The notes under the pieces: generated by a model
Database searches by the model: none
Told to the model about the DNA's origin: nothing
What the model saw: the letters and a program-made list of their open reading frames with translations, nothing else
Shown here: piece by piece, positions 8,549 through 18,653 of the stretch
How positions within the stretch are numbered: position 1 is the first letter of the stretch
Layout: the number at the start of each line of letters is the position of its first letter
Assembly (NCBI GenBank): GCA_949289215.1
Contig: CASENC010000049.1
Coordinates: forward strand, 124,001 to 188,000
From: an uncultured Bacteroidales bacterium
GTDB taxonomy: Bacteria > Bacteroidota > Bacteroidia > Bacteroidales > Muribaculaceae
DNA: 64,000 nucleotides
Direction: 5' to 3'
Program-made: the position numbers and the translations under genes

Positions 8549-10717
8549 ATGGAACTGGAACGACTGCTTGAATACATAGGCATAAATATCGACTTGCCGA
8601 TTGCCGACCCCACCTGGATATTTTTCCTGGTGCTGGCAATCATTTTGTTTGCGCCTATTGTACTTGAGCGGTTGCACATTCCACATATCATAGGTATGAT
8701 TCTTGCCGGTGTGCTCGTGGGCGAGCACGGGCTTAACATACTGGTGCGCGACAGCAGTTTCGAGCTTTTCGGGCAAGTGGGGCTTTATTACATAATGTTC
8801 CTTGCCGGGCTTGAAATGAACATGGAAGATTTCAAGAGCATACGTGTGAAAGCCACGGCCCTGGGTTTGCTTGCATTCATTATTCCGATGGGGATAGGCA
8901 TTTGGACCAACTTGCACTTGCTTAATTACGGGTTGCTGACGTCGATCTTGCTTGCCAGTATGTATGCCTCGCACACGCTTGTGGCATATCCCATAGCGCA
9001 GCGGTATGGGGTTACGCGGCAACGGTCGGTGGGCATAGCCGTGGGCGGCACGGCGGTGACCGACACGCTCACGCTGCTTGTGCTTGCCGTGATAAGCGGA
9101 TTGTACAAAGGCGAGATTTCCGAAATGTACTGGGTGTGGCTGTTTGTGAAAGTGGTTGTGCTCGGGGCTGTGATCATGTATGCGTTTCCTCGCATAGGGC
9201 GGTGGTTCTTCCGCCGGTATAGCGACGGGGTGGTGCAATTCATATTTGTGCTTGCCATGGTGTTCCTTGGTGCCGGGCTTATGGCATTTGTGGGAATGGA
9301 AGGCATTCTTGGGGCATTCCTTGTGGGGCTGGTGCTGAACAGGCTTATCCCGCAGGTGTCGCCGCTGATGAATCACCTTGAATTTGTGGGTAACGCATTG
9401 TTCATACCTTACTTCCTGATAGGTGTGGGTATGCTTATCAATATAGACGTATTGTGTGGCCACATCGATTCGATAAAGGTTGCGGGCGTGATGATTGCTG
9501 CTGCATTGTCGGGCAAATGGATTGCATCGTGGCTTACGCAGAAGATTTTCCGCATGAGCAGCATGGAATGTACCATGATGTACGGGCTTAGCACTGCGCA
9601 GGCAGCCGCGACGCTTGCCGCCGTAATGGTGGGGTATAATATAATAATGCCGTCGGGCGAGAGGTTGCTTAACGAAGATGTGCTTAACGGTACCATACTG
9701 CTTATACTTGTCACTTGCATCGTCAGCTCGTTTATCACCGAACATGCTGCCAAGCATATGGCTCTTGACGAGGCCACGGCGGCAAGCGACGACAAGTCGC
9801 AGCAACAGGAGCGGTTCTTGATACCGGTTGCAAACCCCAGTACCATCGACACGCTTATAAGCCTTGCACTCGTGGTGCGTGACGACAAGGTGGCCGACAA
9901 CCTGTTGGCACTGAGCGTAATTAACGATAACAGTGATACCGTGAAGCTCGAAGTGCAAGCCCGCCGTAACCTTGAACGCGCCGCACAGATTGCAGCATCG
10001 GCAGGCGTGTCGCTGAAGACTGTGAGTCGCTTCGACCTGAACATCACAACCGGCATTCTGCACACGGCCAAGGAACATGCCGCCACTGCCATAATCATAG
10101 GTTTGCATTACAAGTCGAGCATAGTCGATTCGTTCTTCGGGAACATTACCGAGAACTTGTTGCGTAACACCTATTTGCAAGTAATGGTGGTGCATCTGCT
10201 CATGCCTGTCAACACATTGCGCCGCATAGTGGTGGCTGTGCCCCCGAAAGCCGAGTTTGAACCCGGTTTTGTGAAATGGGTCACACACATATGCCGCATG
10301 AGTGCGCAATTGGGTTGCCGTGTGCACTTCCACGGACAGGAGCAGACACTGGGGTATATAAAAGGTGTGATGCAGAAGAAGAAATTCAATACCCGTGCAC
10401 AATTTTTCGAGATGGACGACTGGGACGACTTGCTTATGCTTTCAAATCGAGTGAACTATGATCACCTGTTTGTGGCGGTGAGTGCGCGTCGCGGATTTAT
10501 TTCCTACAATAATTCGTTTGACAAGTTGCCCACGCAGATATCCAAGTATTTCAGCAATTGCAGCGTGATGGTGCTGTATCCCGAGCAAAAGGGTGATCCT
10601 ATCGAGAACTTGTCGTTTTCCAATCCGCATGGCATAGCCGAATCGAAATTCCTTGACCGCGTGGGGAAATGGGTTCAAGGCGGTGTCTCAAAATTGAGAA
10701 ACAGCAAGGAAGATTGA
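8549..10717 (+). CDS. CPA2-type cation:proton antiporter with C-terminal cytoplasmic domain
   Basis: An inner-membrane Na+/H+ or K+/H+ exchanger-like protein of 722 residues. The first about 410 residues contain about twelve hydrophobic segments of the CPA2 fold (for example LEVG-like LAGLEMNMEDFKSIR, and GGTAVTDTLTLLVLAVISG, where a membrane Asp is expected). The remaining 310 residues are soluble. They contain an alpha/beta region (about 425-560, PVANPSTIDTLISLALVV to AIIIGLHYKSSIVDSFFG) that resembles two universal-stress-protein units, so nucleotide or redox gating is plausible. It probably shares a transcript with the argE-like gene. The ion specificity cannot be read from sequence. Confidence 0.85.
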   Translation: MELERLLEYIGINIDLPIADPTWIFFLVLAIILFAPIVLERLHIPHIIGMILAGVLVGEHGLNILVRDSSFELFGQVGLYYIMFLAGLEMNMEDFKSIRVKATALGLLAFIIPMGIGIWTNLHLLNYGLLTSILLASMYASHTLVAYPIAQRYGVTRQRSVGIAVGGTAVTDTLTLLVLAVISGLYKGEISEMYWVWLFVKVVVLGAVIMYAFPRIGRWFFRRYSDGVVQFIFVLAMVFLGAGLMAFVGMEGILGAFLVGLVLNRLIPQVSPLMNHLEFVGNALFIPYFLIGVGMLINIDVLCGHIDSIKVAGVMIAAALSGKWIASWLTQKIFRMSSMECTMMYGLSTAQAAATLAAVMVGYNIIMPSGERLLNEDVLNGTILLILVTCIVSSFITEHAAKHMALDEATAASDDKSQQQERFLIPVANPSTIDTLISLALVVRDDKVADNLLALSVINDNSDTVKLEVQARRNLERAAQIAASAGVSLKTVSRFDLNITTGILHTAKEHAATAIIIGLHYKSSIVDSFFGNITENLLRNTYLQVMVVHLLMPVNTLRRIVVAVPPKAEFEPGFVKWVTHICRMSAQLGCRVHFHGQEQTLGYIKGVMQKKKFNTRAQFFEMDDWDDLLMLSNRVNYDHLFVAVSARRGFISYNNSFDKLPTQISKYFSNCSVMVLYPEQKGDPIENLSFSNPHGIAESKFLDRVGKWVQGGVSKLRNSKED

Positions 10718-10731
10718 GTTCTTCGCGCGCG

Positions 10732-11745
10732 TCAGTCTATGCCGCACTGCTTTTTCAGCTCTTTGCCGGTGCCATGACGCTTGCCGCCAATTTCCTTAAG
10801 CCACTTGTGCACCTTGCTTGCTCTCCACTTCTTGGCTTCGGCAAATTTTTCGGGTTCAGTGATACGCGTGAACACAACACGTTGAATGTCGGTGCGGCGG
10901 CACACTGCCACACCGTATCCGCCATTGGCCGGATTTGATTTATTGTCATTCGAGCTCCAATACATCACATTGCCGTCGCCGTCATATCCCATGAATATCG
11001 CGTTCATGCTACATTCCTGTTCTTCGCCCGGCTTCCCGTTGTCACCTATTATGGCGCCGCAATCACTGCCTGTGTTTTCGTTGCAGTTCCAAAAGATTTT
11101 CATGAAATCGCCTTTGCGGGCTTGCGACCACACCGGGTCGGCCGTCCATTCTTCATCGGTCAGGTATAATTCATCCTTGTCTTCACGATATTTCCCGGTT
11201 TTCGCACCACGGTATCCCATGAAGCTGAAACCGGCACCAAGTTCCTTCACAATCACGGCTATACCGGGACCGTTGGCTTTGGCCATGCCCCACAATCCCT
11301 CGCCGTCGGTCTGTGTGTAACCCTGGTTGTTGATGACATCGGTGACGCCGCAAAACGGTTTCATGCTGAACCATGACAGGTTTGGCACATCTTGCCGCCC
11401 GTCGCCTGCATCCCACAGCTGTATCGACTTGAGCAATGCCAAATAAATTGCCATATCATCGAACGATGGGGTGGCTGCCGACACGTCGAGTCGAGGCTGC
11501 GAGTCGGTGGGTTGCATACCGAAGGTCTCGTTCATGGCCCTCCAAGCCGTGCGGCGGAATTGCGCATTGGAATTGCGCCCCATATAATACCCTCCATTTG
11601 CGGGAAATGAGTCGATAGCCGCTTCAACTGCTTTTTGCCACTCGGCATTTACGCGTTCATATTTATTGTCGGCATTGGCAGTATTAGATGCCGCAGCCAA
11701 CAGCAATGCCGACATTGCGGCAATATTGATTACTGTTTTTTTCAT
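10732..11745 (-). CDS. Exported protein, possible inactive NlpC/P60-like amidase homologue
   Basis: A secreted protein of 337 residues with a signal peptide ending near ANA (residue 25). I cannot assign it firmly. The order of segments ([24 protein letters not shown], then [25 protein letters not shown], then [12 protein letters not shown], then [20 protein letters not shown]) recalls exported peptidoglycan-amidase-like proteins. In those, as I remember them, the first segment holds a catalytic Cys and the last a His; here Asp and Met stand in those places. Several cysteines (such as PFCGV, SDCGA, QECSM, AVCRR, KQCGID) could form disulfides. Its ATG overlaps the TGA of the upstream sensor kinase (ATGA), so the two are translationally coupled. 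Confidence 0.5.
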   Translation of the reverse strand: MKKTVINIAAMSALLLAAASNTANADNKYERVNAEWQKAVEAAIDSFPANGGYYMGRNSNAQFRRTAWRAMNETFGMQPTDSQPRLDVSAATPSFDDMAIYLALLKSIQLWDAGDGRQDVPNLSWFSMKPFCGVTDVINNQGYTQTDGEGLWGMAKANGPGIAVIVKELGAGFSFMGYRGAKTGKYREDKDELYLTDEEWTADPVWSQARKGDFMKIFWNCNENTGSDCGAIIGDNGKPGEEQECSMNAIFMGYDGDGNVMYWSSNDNKSNPANGGYGVAVCRRTDIQRVVFTRITEPEKFAEAKKWRASKVHKWLKEIGGKRHGTGKELKKQCGID

Positions 11746-14414
11746 TTTTTATTTATGTGTATAAGCGGCAGTGTGAACCAGAACCGGCTGCCCTTGCCGA
11801 CTTCGGATGTCACATTCATTTTTCCGCCAAGAATTTTTATAATATTCATGCTGATGGGTAAACCCAATCCTGTTCCTTGTGCAAAACTGTTGAGTTTTAC
11901 AAACCGGTCGAATATGTGCGCGAGCTTGTCTTGCGGTATGCCGCATCCGGTATCTTGCACGAAGAAATAAACCTCGTCGGGACGTAATTCATATCCAAAT
12001 GTAATCGAACCCTCGGTGGTGAATTTCATCGCATTGGTAAGCAGGTTTATGATAACTTGCGATAGGCGGTTGCGGTCGGTGACAAGTTCGCATTTGTCGG
12101 CGCCGGGTATAAGTTTAAATTGCACCCCCTTGTGTACACGCAGACTTGTAGTGCGCTCGATGTCGCGCAACATTTCGTTGATATCCACTTTTGAATAATT
12201 GAATTCGAGTGTGCCTGATTCAATCTTCGAGAAATCGAGTATGTCGCTTATCAGTTGCAGCAGCAGTTTGCTGTTGGTGTCGATTATTTGTGCATATTCG
12301 GCTCGTTCGCTTTCATCTTCGGCTTCGAGCAGTATCGACGAGAAGCCCACGATGGCATTGAGCGGAGTGCGGATTTCATGGCTCATGTTGGCAAGGAATG
12401 CCGATTTCAGCTTGTCCGACTGTTCGGCTTTGTTCTTTGCGGCAATCAGTTCTTCCTCGTTTTGCTTACGGCGAGTGATTGAAAGCAGCGACCCGATGAT
12501 AACCCATGGTTTGCCGTCGTCGTTTTTCATGCACATCACACGGGCTTCAAACCATTCCTTGCCGCCATTAGGCGAGGTCATGCGGAAGTCAACGTGTATC
12601 GATCCCTCGTATCCGCCGGCAAGGTCGTGATAGCATTTGCGTATTGCATCGCGGTCTTCGGGGTACACCATGGCCAAGAAGTCGTCATAGTCCATCGATA
12701 CTCCGGCATCGCTTTGCCGTGAATCATCGAGGATGGGCAGCCGCGCATAGAATGTCACTTTCTTCGAGCCTATTTCCAGCCTGTAAGGAATGATTTGGGC
12801 AACCGACATTGCCGTTTCGAGCTTGCGGTTGGTTTCACGCAATTCGTCTTCCTTGTGGTGCAGGTCGGTGGCGTCTATGCCGAATATGTCTATCACATCT
12901 TTGTCGGCCGATTGCAACATTATTATGTCGTAATACCGCTCTTTGCCTTTCAAGTAATATATGAATGAAGCCAGTTCGGTGTGCCCGTCGGCAACCCTTT
13001 TCACGTAGGGCAGTACTGCCTGCACGGTGTCGGGCGGCAGTTTGTCGCCTTTGAAGAGAACGCCGCCCTTGGCATTGGTGAACACTTCGCGGAACATCTT
13101 GTTGGTGTGCATGCACTCCATGTCGTAGATGCGTCCCGAGCTGTCGCGCAGTACAAGTTCCTGTGCATAGAACACAGGCATATTGTCGAGTGTGATATTA
13201 TATTGCCGCAATATGCGTTCACGGCGCAGCCTTATGCGGTAGGCCCATGCCAATGCACCGAATGCCACTATTATTATGAACAGTATCAGCACTATGCGCC
13301 ATCGGTATTGTTCCCACACTGTGGGCGGGCGGTTTATGAATACCGCGTCGGCCGGGCATAGAGCCTCGTTCACGCCGCGCGTCTTCATGTTTTCATAATT
13401 AATCAGTGTGTAGGAGTCTTTTATTGTTTGCGGAGCTATGTCACGCGGTTGTTTGCCTGCTGTGATGTCTTTTATCAATCTGGTCATGCATTGCCGCATC
13501 TTGTCGCGCGAATAAAAATGCCCGCCGACAAATCCGCCTGCTATCATGTATGCTTCACGTATGGAGTATATGGGTTTCGATGCCGATATTATCTGGCGGT
13601 ATTCGCCAGAAATCAGCATGGGCATGCCAAGCAGGTTGTCGCGCTTGTATATCCACGACGAAAACAGCAGCCCTACCCTTGGGTCGTTTTCCGAAAGATA
13701 GTGCTGCAATTGCGACCCGACTTTCTCTTGCGGTTTCAGCCTCCGGTATTCAAGTTGCGGATAGCGTTGCTTGACGTATTGCTCTACGATGCCCTCGAAG
13801 CGCCTGTTGAAATACAGCTCGTCGGCGGCAAACACCAGCACTTCCATTTCGGGCTGCATCTGCACCATAAGGTCGATGGTTTCCTTTATGTAATACGGGA
13901 ACAGTACGTAAGTCATGTTGTAGTCTTCCCTGAAGCTTTCGATTGGTACATAATCGTCGGCTTCGGGCACCTCTTTCTGCCCTGTATAATAGAAACGCCG
14001 CGGCAGCATATAGTCCATCTCGGCGCAAAGCACTATAGGCACGTCGCCCCACTCGCGTCGCACATGGTCGCGCAGCGTAAAGGCCATGTTGCCTATCATT
14101 ATCACGTAGTCGGGCTTTATGGCATTGGCGTAACGCTTGAACAGCGACTCTTCGGTGAGCGAGTAAAGCGAATCGTTGGTGATGAACGAGGCATTGATGT
14201 GGGCTATGTAGGCATCTACGTTGTGCATACGCGACACCTCTTCCACTATGGGTACAATCACACCGTTACTCCACTCGGCATTTTCGCTATAAGTGTTTAT
14301 TATTAGTAGGTTGTAAATTTCTTTTTTAGCCATACCGTAAACCGAAACGGTGGTTAACAGGCATAGCGCAAAGCATAACAGCTTAAAGAACGCTTTCTTC
14401 TGCATAATCATCAT
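11742..14414 (-). CDS. Membrane sensor histidine kinase with substrate-binding-like sensor domain
   Basis: An inner-membrane sensor kinase of about 890 residues. A signal/anchor helix (about 5-28) is followed by a periplasmic alpha/beta domain (about 30-360) resembling ABC-type substrate-binding proteins ([49 protein letters not shown]). Next are a membrane helix ([21 protein letters not shown]), two PAS-like regions (about 400-520 and 540-640), and a HisKA domain with the phospho-acceptor His in [14 protein letters not shown]. The HATPase domain has an N box (NLLTNAMKF), a G1 box (DTGCGIP) and a G2 box (GTGLGL). No receiver domain is present, so the partner regulator is elsewhere. I chose the start at the MMIMQKK cluster near the promoter at 14458-14488; the frame stays open upstream to 14768, but that part overlaps the neighbouring gene. 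Confidence 0.9.
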   Translation of the reverse strand: MMIMQKKAFFKLLCFALCLLTTVSVYGMAKKEIYNLLIINTYSENAEWSNGVIVPIVEEVSRMHNVDAYIAHINASFITNDSLYSLTEESLFKRYANAIKPDYVIMIGNMAFTLRDHVRREWGDVPIVLCAEMDYMLPRRFYYTGQKEVPEADDYVPIESFREDYNMTYVLFPYYIKETIDLMVQMQPEMEVLVFAADELYFNRRFEGIVEQYVKQRYPQLEYRRLKPQEKVGSQLQHYLSENDPRVGLLFSSWIYKRDNLLGMPMLISGEYRQIISASKPIYSIREAYMIAGGFVGGHFYSRDKMRQCMTRLIKDITAGKQPRDIAPQTIKDSYTLINYENMKTRGVNEALCPADAVFINRPPTVWEQYRWRIVLILFIIIVAFGALAWAYRIRLRRERILRQYNITLDNMPVFYAQELVLRDSSGRIYDMECMHTNKMFREVFTNAKGGVLFKGDKLPPDTVQAVLPYVKRVADGHTELASFIYYLKGKERYYDIIMLQSADKDVIDIFGIDATDLHHKEDELRETNRKLETAMSVAQIIPYRLEIGSKKVTFYARLPILDDSRQSDAGVSMDYDDFLAMVYPEDRDAIRKCYHDLAGGYEGSIHVDFRMTSPNGGKEWFEARVMCMKNDDGKPWVIIGSLLSITRRKQNEEELIAAKNKAEQSDKLKSAFLANMSHEIRTPLNAIVGFSSILLEAEDESERAEYAQIIDTNSKLLLQLISDILDFSKIESGTLEFNYSKVDINEMLRDIERTTSLRVHKGVQFKLIPGADKCELVTDRNRLSQVIINLLTNAMKFTTEGSITFGYELRPDEVYFFVQDTGCGIPQDKLAHIFDRFVKLNSFAQGTGLGLPISMNIIKILGGKMNVTSEVGKGSRFWFTLPLIHINKK

Positions 14415-14457
14415 AACGTGTTTATTTAAAGGCATAACCGGACTCAAAATCCAACTA

Positions 14458-14488
14458 CAAATATATAACATTCCCGTAACTTGACAAA
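14458..14488 (-). promoter_or_regulatory. Promoter of the sensor kinase operon
   Basis: On the minus strand TTTG, 19 bp, TATATTTG. The distance from the -7 box to the chosen ATG (14414) leaves a leader of about 35-40 bases, which supports that start. Confidence 0.75.
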
Positions 14489-14549
14489 AAAATTGTGGTA
14501 CCGAATTATGCAGGATAGCACTCGATGTTGTGTTTTTTCTATGGGTGGT

Positions 14550-14602
14550 GCCGGAATGAAAATATCGGTTTGTCGGCTCATGTTGCAAATTTTCATTCCG
14601 GC
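14550..14602. repeat. Perfect 14-bp inverted repeat between two minus-strand genes
   Basis: GCCGGAATGAAAAT (14550-14563) pairs exactly with ATTTTCATTCCGGC (14589-14602) around a 25-base loop. It lies just after the Pro/Arg-rich gene and before the kinase promoter. It lacks a clear T-run on either strand, so it may be a processed 3' end or a protein site rather than a simple terminator. Confidence 0.6.
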
Positions 14603-14617
14603 GTGTACCGTTATTGT

Positions 14618-15433
14618 TTAAGTGCTTACCGACAGGGTAGTATAGTAACTGCCGTTGTAGAAATAGAATTCGAGCGTTATGTAGCCTGTGCCTCCGCCGC
14701 CATACCACATGGCCTGCCGCGCTATGCCATCGGCGGTAAGCGACAATGGCGAGCCATAGGTACCGCACAGCAGGTTGTATATTTGGTTATATCGGCTCAG
14801 GCTGCTGTAGCCGGTATAGTATGAAAACTGTGCGCTTGCCAGTCGGCCCGAATTGTTGCAATATAGTGTGGCGAGTGGCCAGCCTGAGCCGAGCAGCGTC
14901 ACATCGCTCAGGTATATGGTGTTGTCGGCATATCCGTCGATGGTGTACCCGCTGTTGAACAGGTAAGTGAGAGCCGAGGCATAAACGGTTCCGAAAGTTA
15001 TGCCCAATATCGAGCGTAATGCCGGTGCATTGGCATAAGGGCGGTAACCCGGCGGTGGTGCCACGGGGCGGTGCGGAATGGGGCGCGGCACACGGTAGCG
15101 GTGAGGCGGTGGGGGTGCCGGCCGGCTCCAATTGTGCGGCGGTTGAGGTGGTGTAGGGCGAACATGGCCGGGCCTGGCAGGTGGCGGTGTAGTGGGGCGT
15201 CCGGATTGCGGTCGTCCTGGGCGAACGTTCCCGGGTCTGTTCGGGCGAGGCCTGTCCGGTTGGCGGTTACCCGGCCTGTCGGGGCGGCGGTTTCCGTGTT
15301 GTTCCGGTTGCGGGCGTTCGGTACGGTTGTGCTGGCGGTCGCCTCGACGTGACTGCGGCAGTGCCGGAGCCGGAATGGCAAGTGCCAGTGCCAAAGTGAC
15401 CGATGCTATCATGTTCCTGATACTTGTTTTCAT
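14618..15433 (-). CDS. Exported Pro/Arg-rich protein with folded C-terminal domain
   Basis: Function unknown. A signal peptide (about 1-26, ending PALPQ) is followed by a low-complexity stretch (about 28-130) made of Pro, Arg, Gly, His and Asn in RPxRPGN-like repeats. The C-terminal domain (about 135-271) is aromatic and Gly/Ser/Tyr-rich (for example [22 protein letters not shown] and [21 protein letters not shown]). The basic proline-rich part may cross or coat the peptidoglycan, with the C-terminal beta-rich part acting in the periplasm or at the surface; this is inference. It is transcribed alone, away from the small RNA region upstream. GC content is high in the repeat part. Confidence 0.7.
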   Translation of the reverse strand: MKTSIRNMIASVTLALALAIPAPALPQSRRGDRQHNRTERPQPEQHGNRRPDRPGNRQPDRPRPNRPGNVRPGRPQSGRPTTPPPARPGHVRPTPPQPPHNWSRPAPPPPHRYRVPRPIPHRPVAPPPGYRPYANAPALRSILGITFGTVYASALTYLFNSGYTIDGYADNTIYLSDVTLLGSGWPLATLYCNNSGRLASAQFSYYTGYSSLSRYNQIYNLLCGTYGSPLSLTADGIARQAMWYGGGGTGYITLEFYFYNGSYYTTLSVST

Positions 15434-15668
15434 TTCTTCTTGCTTTTTGATGAGTTATATTTTATAGATTAAAAGGAATGGAGGAAGTTTAAGAACCATA
15501 TTGTGAAAAAAACGGAAATTGTGGGTTATGACAGTCATAATTGCGGATTTCCTCTTTAAAAAGGCAGGAACTTGACTGTCTGATATGGCAAATGGTTGAT
15601 ATTTTCGGCCTTTCGATTGTAAATTATATCCGAATGGTTGCATAATAAGGCAATGTGTGACCGATGCA

Positions 15669-15700
15669 CTTGATGCTTAGCTGTTTATGGATTATCTTTG
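15669..15700 (+). promoter_or_regulatory. Promoter of an intergenic small RNA
   Basis: CTTG (15669-15672), 20 bp, TATCTTTG (15693-15700). It points toward a terminator about 70 bases further on, with no credible gene between. Confidence 0.6.
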
Positions 15701-15706
15701 TAACAA

Positions 15707-15812
15707 GTAAGGAGATATTTGCCGAGTGCTATTAAATTTTATGTGTGAATTTCCTAAGTGGTTTTAAATGAGGGTTCTTTTTCCTGAGAAAAGGATAAGA
15801 ACTCTCTTTTTT
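15707..15812 (+). ncRNA. Candidate small RNA of about 105 nt
   Basis: The stretch starts about 7 bases after a Bacteroidetes-type -7 box (TATCTTTG) and ends at a strong intrinsic terminator: a 10-bp stem (GAGGGTTCTT with AAGAACTCTC, one G-T pair) followed by six T. No open frame with coding features lies inside. It is in the gap between the Pro/Arg-rich gene and the susCDE operon and is transcribed toward the 3' end of susE. The rest of this 500-base gap (15434-15668) is AT-rich and shows nothing else I can name. Confidence 0.5.
15770..15812 (+). terminator. Terminator of the small RNA
   Basis: A 10-bp stem at 15770-15779 with 15797-15806, then T6 (15807-15812). Confidence 0.75.
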
Positions 15813-15830
15813 ACATTACCCGTTGTGCTG

Positions 15831-15870
15831 AAAAAAAGAGGATGCGACACTGTGTGTGCAGTGTGCATCC
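15831..15870 (-). terminator. Terminator of the susCDE operon
   Basis: GGATGC/ACACTG pairs with CAGTGT/GCATCC (15840-15870, one bulged base). On the minus strand it is followed by CTC and T7. It lies 60 bases after the susE stop. Confidence 0.8.
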
Positions 15871-15932
15871 CCCATCTTTGGGTATTGCAGCAAGCCTATG
15901 GCTTATTTGGCAATTGTGGTTGTACCGGTATT

Positions 15933-16829
15933 TTACTCGTCGTTGCCGCCAAGTTCCTCATCGCTGATTCCGGTTTCGCGCCATTCGGTGCTGATGCGTT
16001 CGAATTTAACGTTTAGTTTTGACATATCCACAGTGATGAAGTATGTTCCCACGGGTAATTTCCAACTACCTTTGCCATTTACGAGTTGCCCCTCATAAAC
16101 TTCATTGGTGAGGCCAATTTCGATAGATTCATCTTTTTCTTGAGACCCGTAGGAATATCCATTGTTCCAAGGGTCGTCACCATCGAGGCGCGAGTAGAAG
16201 CGGAATGCGTCGCCTTCCCTTTGAACACCGACGTGGCCTTTGTAAACATTGGTGCCGGTGCTGTCGATTACCACGTAGTTCGACTTGTTGATATTCCAAC
16301 CATTTTCTCCGTCGCCGTTCATTGTGCGCTGTATGTCGCCAATGATGTACATTCTGGGATATTCACCTTCGTAGGGAGTAACATTAAGGCTGAAGTGAGT
16401 TGCCGAGGCGATTATGAAACTTGCATCGTTGTTAAGCTCACAACGCACACGTACATAAAAGTCATTGGGGGTGCAATCTTTTATGTCGGAATAGAATGTG
16501 CGGACAGCGGTATTAAGTTCCGAGACCTTCACGCTGTATTCGGTTCCTGATGTAGTTGCAATAGAGGTGCTTTTTGCGAAATTCTCACTGTCGGAAATTT
16601 CGATGCGGTAAAATTTCGCCACATTAAGGTTGAATGTGGGTGCGTTCCATTTTATGGTGAATGCCACATTTCCGTTGTTTTCTTTCAGCAACACTATGTC
16701 TTGTGCGTCTTGCTCGGTGATTTGCAAGTCGGATATCATGGCAAGCACCGGTTCGGTGTCGTCGTTGCAGGCGGTAAAACCAAATCCCACCGCAAGCAAC
16801 AAAAGCATATTTAAAATTTTTGTCTTCAT
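15933..16829 (-). CDS. SusE-like outer-membrane glycan-binding lipoprotein
   Basis: A surface lipoprotein of 298 residues (lipobox FTAC, cysteine near residue 19, then NDDTEP). An N-terminal SusE domain (about 25-125) contains VAFTIKWNAPTFN and YRIEISDSENFAKS. A middle fibronectin-like part follows, and the C-terminal domain (about 165-280, YIIGDIQRTMNGDGENGWNI to GSWKLPVGTYFITVDM) resembles a starch-binding SusE/SusF unit. Such proteins bind glycan at the cell surface beside SusC and SusD. The start ATG at 16829 precedes a clear signal peptide; the frame is open further upstream but there overlaps susD. It is the last gene of the operon. Confidence 0.8.
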   Translation of the reverse strand: MKTKILNMLLLLAVGFGFTACNDDTEPVLAMISDLQITEQDAQDIVLLKENNGNVAFTIKWNAPTFNLNVAKFYRIEISDSENFAKSTSIATTSGTEYSVKVSELNTAVRTFYSDIKDCTPNDFYVRVRCELNNDASFIIASATHFSLNVTPYEGEYPRMYIIGDIQRTMNGDGENGWNINKSNYVVIDSTGTNVYKGHVGVQREGDAFRFYSRLDGDDPWNNGYSYGSQEKDESIEIGLTNEVYEGQLVNGKGSWKLPVGTYFITVDMSKLNVKFERISTEWRETGISDEELGGNDE

Positions 16830-16846
16830 ATTGGTTTCAAAGTTTT

Positions 16847-18601
16847 TTAGTATCCGGGATTTTGATTGAACTCGGGTTGTGCTGCAATTACGTTGGCCGG
16901 GATTGGGAACAGGTTCATGGTTGCGTTGATACTGCGCCCGTTGACCTCGTTGCCTTTCCACGACCACATATATTCATCGCCACCGGCGGCATATTTGCCA
17001 TGGCGCACAAGGTCGCTGCGCCTGGTAAGTTCCCAGTAAAGTTCGCGGCAACGTTCGTCAAGGATATTATCGGCTTTGTCGGCTCCGGTGATGTGGGTTA
17101 AATTCCAGTCGGCCACGCCGGCACGTCTGCGCACGTAGTTTACATAGGTCAAAGCCTTGGTTTGGTCGCCTGCCCCGCCCATTATGTAAGCCTCGGTGTA
17201 CATGAGGTAAACTTCGGCAAGGCGTATAAGCGGCAGGTCGGTGTCGGGATAGTTGTCGGCACGTGCATCAATGCTGTCGGCCGGATTGCTGTAAATGCCG
17301 CCATTGTCGGGGCTCCAGTTATAAGTGGTGTTGGCTGCGTTCCACTTATTGTCGGCTTTCCAGTCTCCGGGTTGGGTGACATTGCCTTTGAGCAGGTTGG
17401 TGAATTTAACCACGCCATAACCGTCGGTGAATGTTGAGAAATTGGTGTTTTCTTTGTTGAAGCCTTGTTGGTCTTTGCACCACATCATCCAACGTTGGTC
17501 GCTCGGGTTGTCTTCAAATTTGTCGGCAAATTGCGAAGTGGCGTGCATACAGCCCCATTGAGCCGACATACCGTAATCGCTTGCCGTCATGGTAGCATTA
17601 TTCAGGGCCATGGTCAAGTTGCTTATTCCTGCTGCGCAAAGGAACATCGAGCCGCCGTAAGCCTGAATGTATTGGCTGTCGTAAGGAATTCCCCAAAGAA
17701 TTTCGTTGGTGCCGCCACCGCCGGGCATATATTCGTCGTTGTCGCCGCAGAAGAGGTACATATATGCAGGAACAAGCCCTGTGCCATTCCATCCATCTTT
17801 GTGGCGTGCAATGATGTTTTCACAATGTTGCGAACATTCCTGCCAAGCTGAAACCGCACCGTCGGTGTAAACCTCGGCATTCAGGTAAACACGTGCAAGC
17901 AATGCTTCCACGCCGTCAATGCCCACACGGCCATAAATCACTTGTCCGTCCTTGGGGAATGCTTTCACAAGGTCTTCAAGTTCATAGACAAGCCAGTCGT
18001 AGAGCTGCCGGCGTGTGTATTGCACAGGCTTTACACCTATTTCGGTGGTTTCGTCCACGAAGCCGCCGTTGCCAAACAGGTCGAGTACCCAGTAGTAACT
18101 CATAGCTCGCAAGGCACGGGCTTCAAGTTTGTATTGGTCAACCGTAGCCTGTATGTCGGCAGGTATATCCATGCCGCCATTGACGAGTCGCAAGAAGTCG
18201 TTACAGATGGCTATGTGAGTGTAAAGACGGCTGTAGGCTCCGAATATGTTTTCGTTGCCGTTTCCCCAAGTGTTGGTCACAAGGTCGATTATACCGGCAT
18301 CCGGCCAAATCCATTTGCTTTCGTCGGTTGTAAATTCCTGTAACATGAACAGGGCACGGGTGTATTGGCTGGTACCGCCGTCAAGACCCGAAATGTCGCT
18401 TGAACCGTCAGGGCCGGTTTGTCCTGACACTGCCATGCCCGAGTAGCACTTGGCCATGATTTGATTGATGTATCCTTGTGCGTTTTCGGGTGTGATTTGA
18501 TTTGGGTCGATGGGCTCGCGGTTGAGGTCGTCAACGCATGACGACATTCCCAATGCAAGCGCGATGCCAAATATCGAAAATATTTTATTGATTGATTTCA
18601 T
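16847..18601 (-). CDS. SusD/RagB family nutrient-binding lipoprotein
   Basis: An outer-membrane lipoprotein of 584 residues that forms the lid on the SusC channel and binds glycan. A signal peptide ends at the lipobox MSSC, followed by VDDLNREPIDPNQIT. The TPR-like helices of the SusD fold are visible in KLEARALRAMSYYWVLDLFG and GVEALLARVYLNAEVY. The C-terminal part carries the usual ending RLAEVYLMYTEAYIMGG ... YVNYVRRRAGV ... ILDERCRELYWELTRRSDLVRHGKY. It follows susC by 52 bases on the same strand. The natural ligand cannot be read from the sequence; no glycoside hydrolase is in this operon. Confidence 0.95.
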   Translation of the reverse strand: MKSINKIFSIFGIALALGMSSCVDDLNREPIDPNQITPENAQGYINQIMAKCYSGMAVSGQTGPDGSSDISGLDGGTSQYTRALFMLQEFTTDESKWIWPDAGIIDLVTNTWGNGNENIFGAYSRLYTHIAICNDFLRLVNGGMDIPADIQATVDQYKLEARALRAMSYYWVLDLFGNGGFVDETTEIGVKPVQYTRRQLYDWLVYELEDLVKAFPKDGQVIYGRVGIDGVEALLARVYLNAEVYTDGAVSAWQECSQHCENIIARHKDGWNGTGLVPAYMYLFCGDNDEYMPGGGGTNEILWGIPYDSQYIQAYGGSMFLCAAGISNLTMALNNATMTASDYGMSAQWGCMHATSQFADKFEDNPSDQRWMMWCKDQQGFNKENTNFSTFTDGYGVVKFTNLLKGNVTQPGDWKADNKWNAANTTYNWSPDNGGIYSNPADSIDARADNYPDTDLPLIRLAEVYLMYTEAYIMGGAGDQTKALTYVNYVRRRAGVADWNLTHITGADKADNILDERCRELYWELTRRSDLVRHGKYAAGGDEYMWSWKGNEVNGRSINATMNLFPIPANVIAAQPEFNQNPGY

Positions 18602-18653
18602 ACTAAAAGTCTTTTCTATATATGTGTTTTAGTTAAACGCTTGACTTGTATCA

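Noticed and set aside
8108..10402. 764-codon open frame on the minus strand
   Set aside because: It is antisense to the antiporter gene, rich in His, Arg and Cys, and has no domain or signal pattern; a codon-bias shadow.
14415..14768. N-terminal extension of the sensor kinase
   Set aside because: In-frame and open, but it overlaps the neighbouring gene and the promoter at 14458-14488, and the hydrophobic leader starts at the MMIMQKK cluster.
15455..15643. 62-codon open frame on the minus strand before the Pro/Arg-rich gene
   Set aside because: No signal or domain pattern, and it lies in an AT-rich intergenic region.
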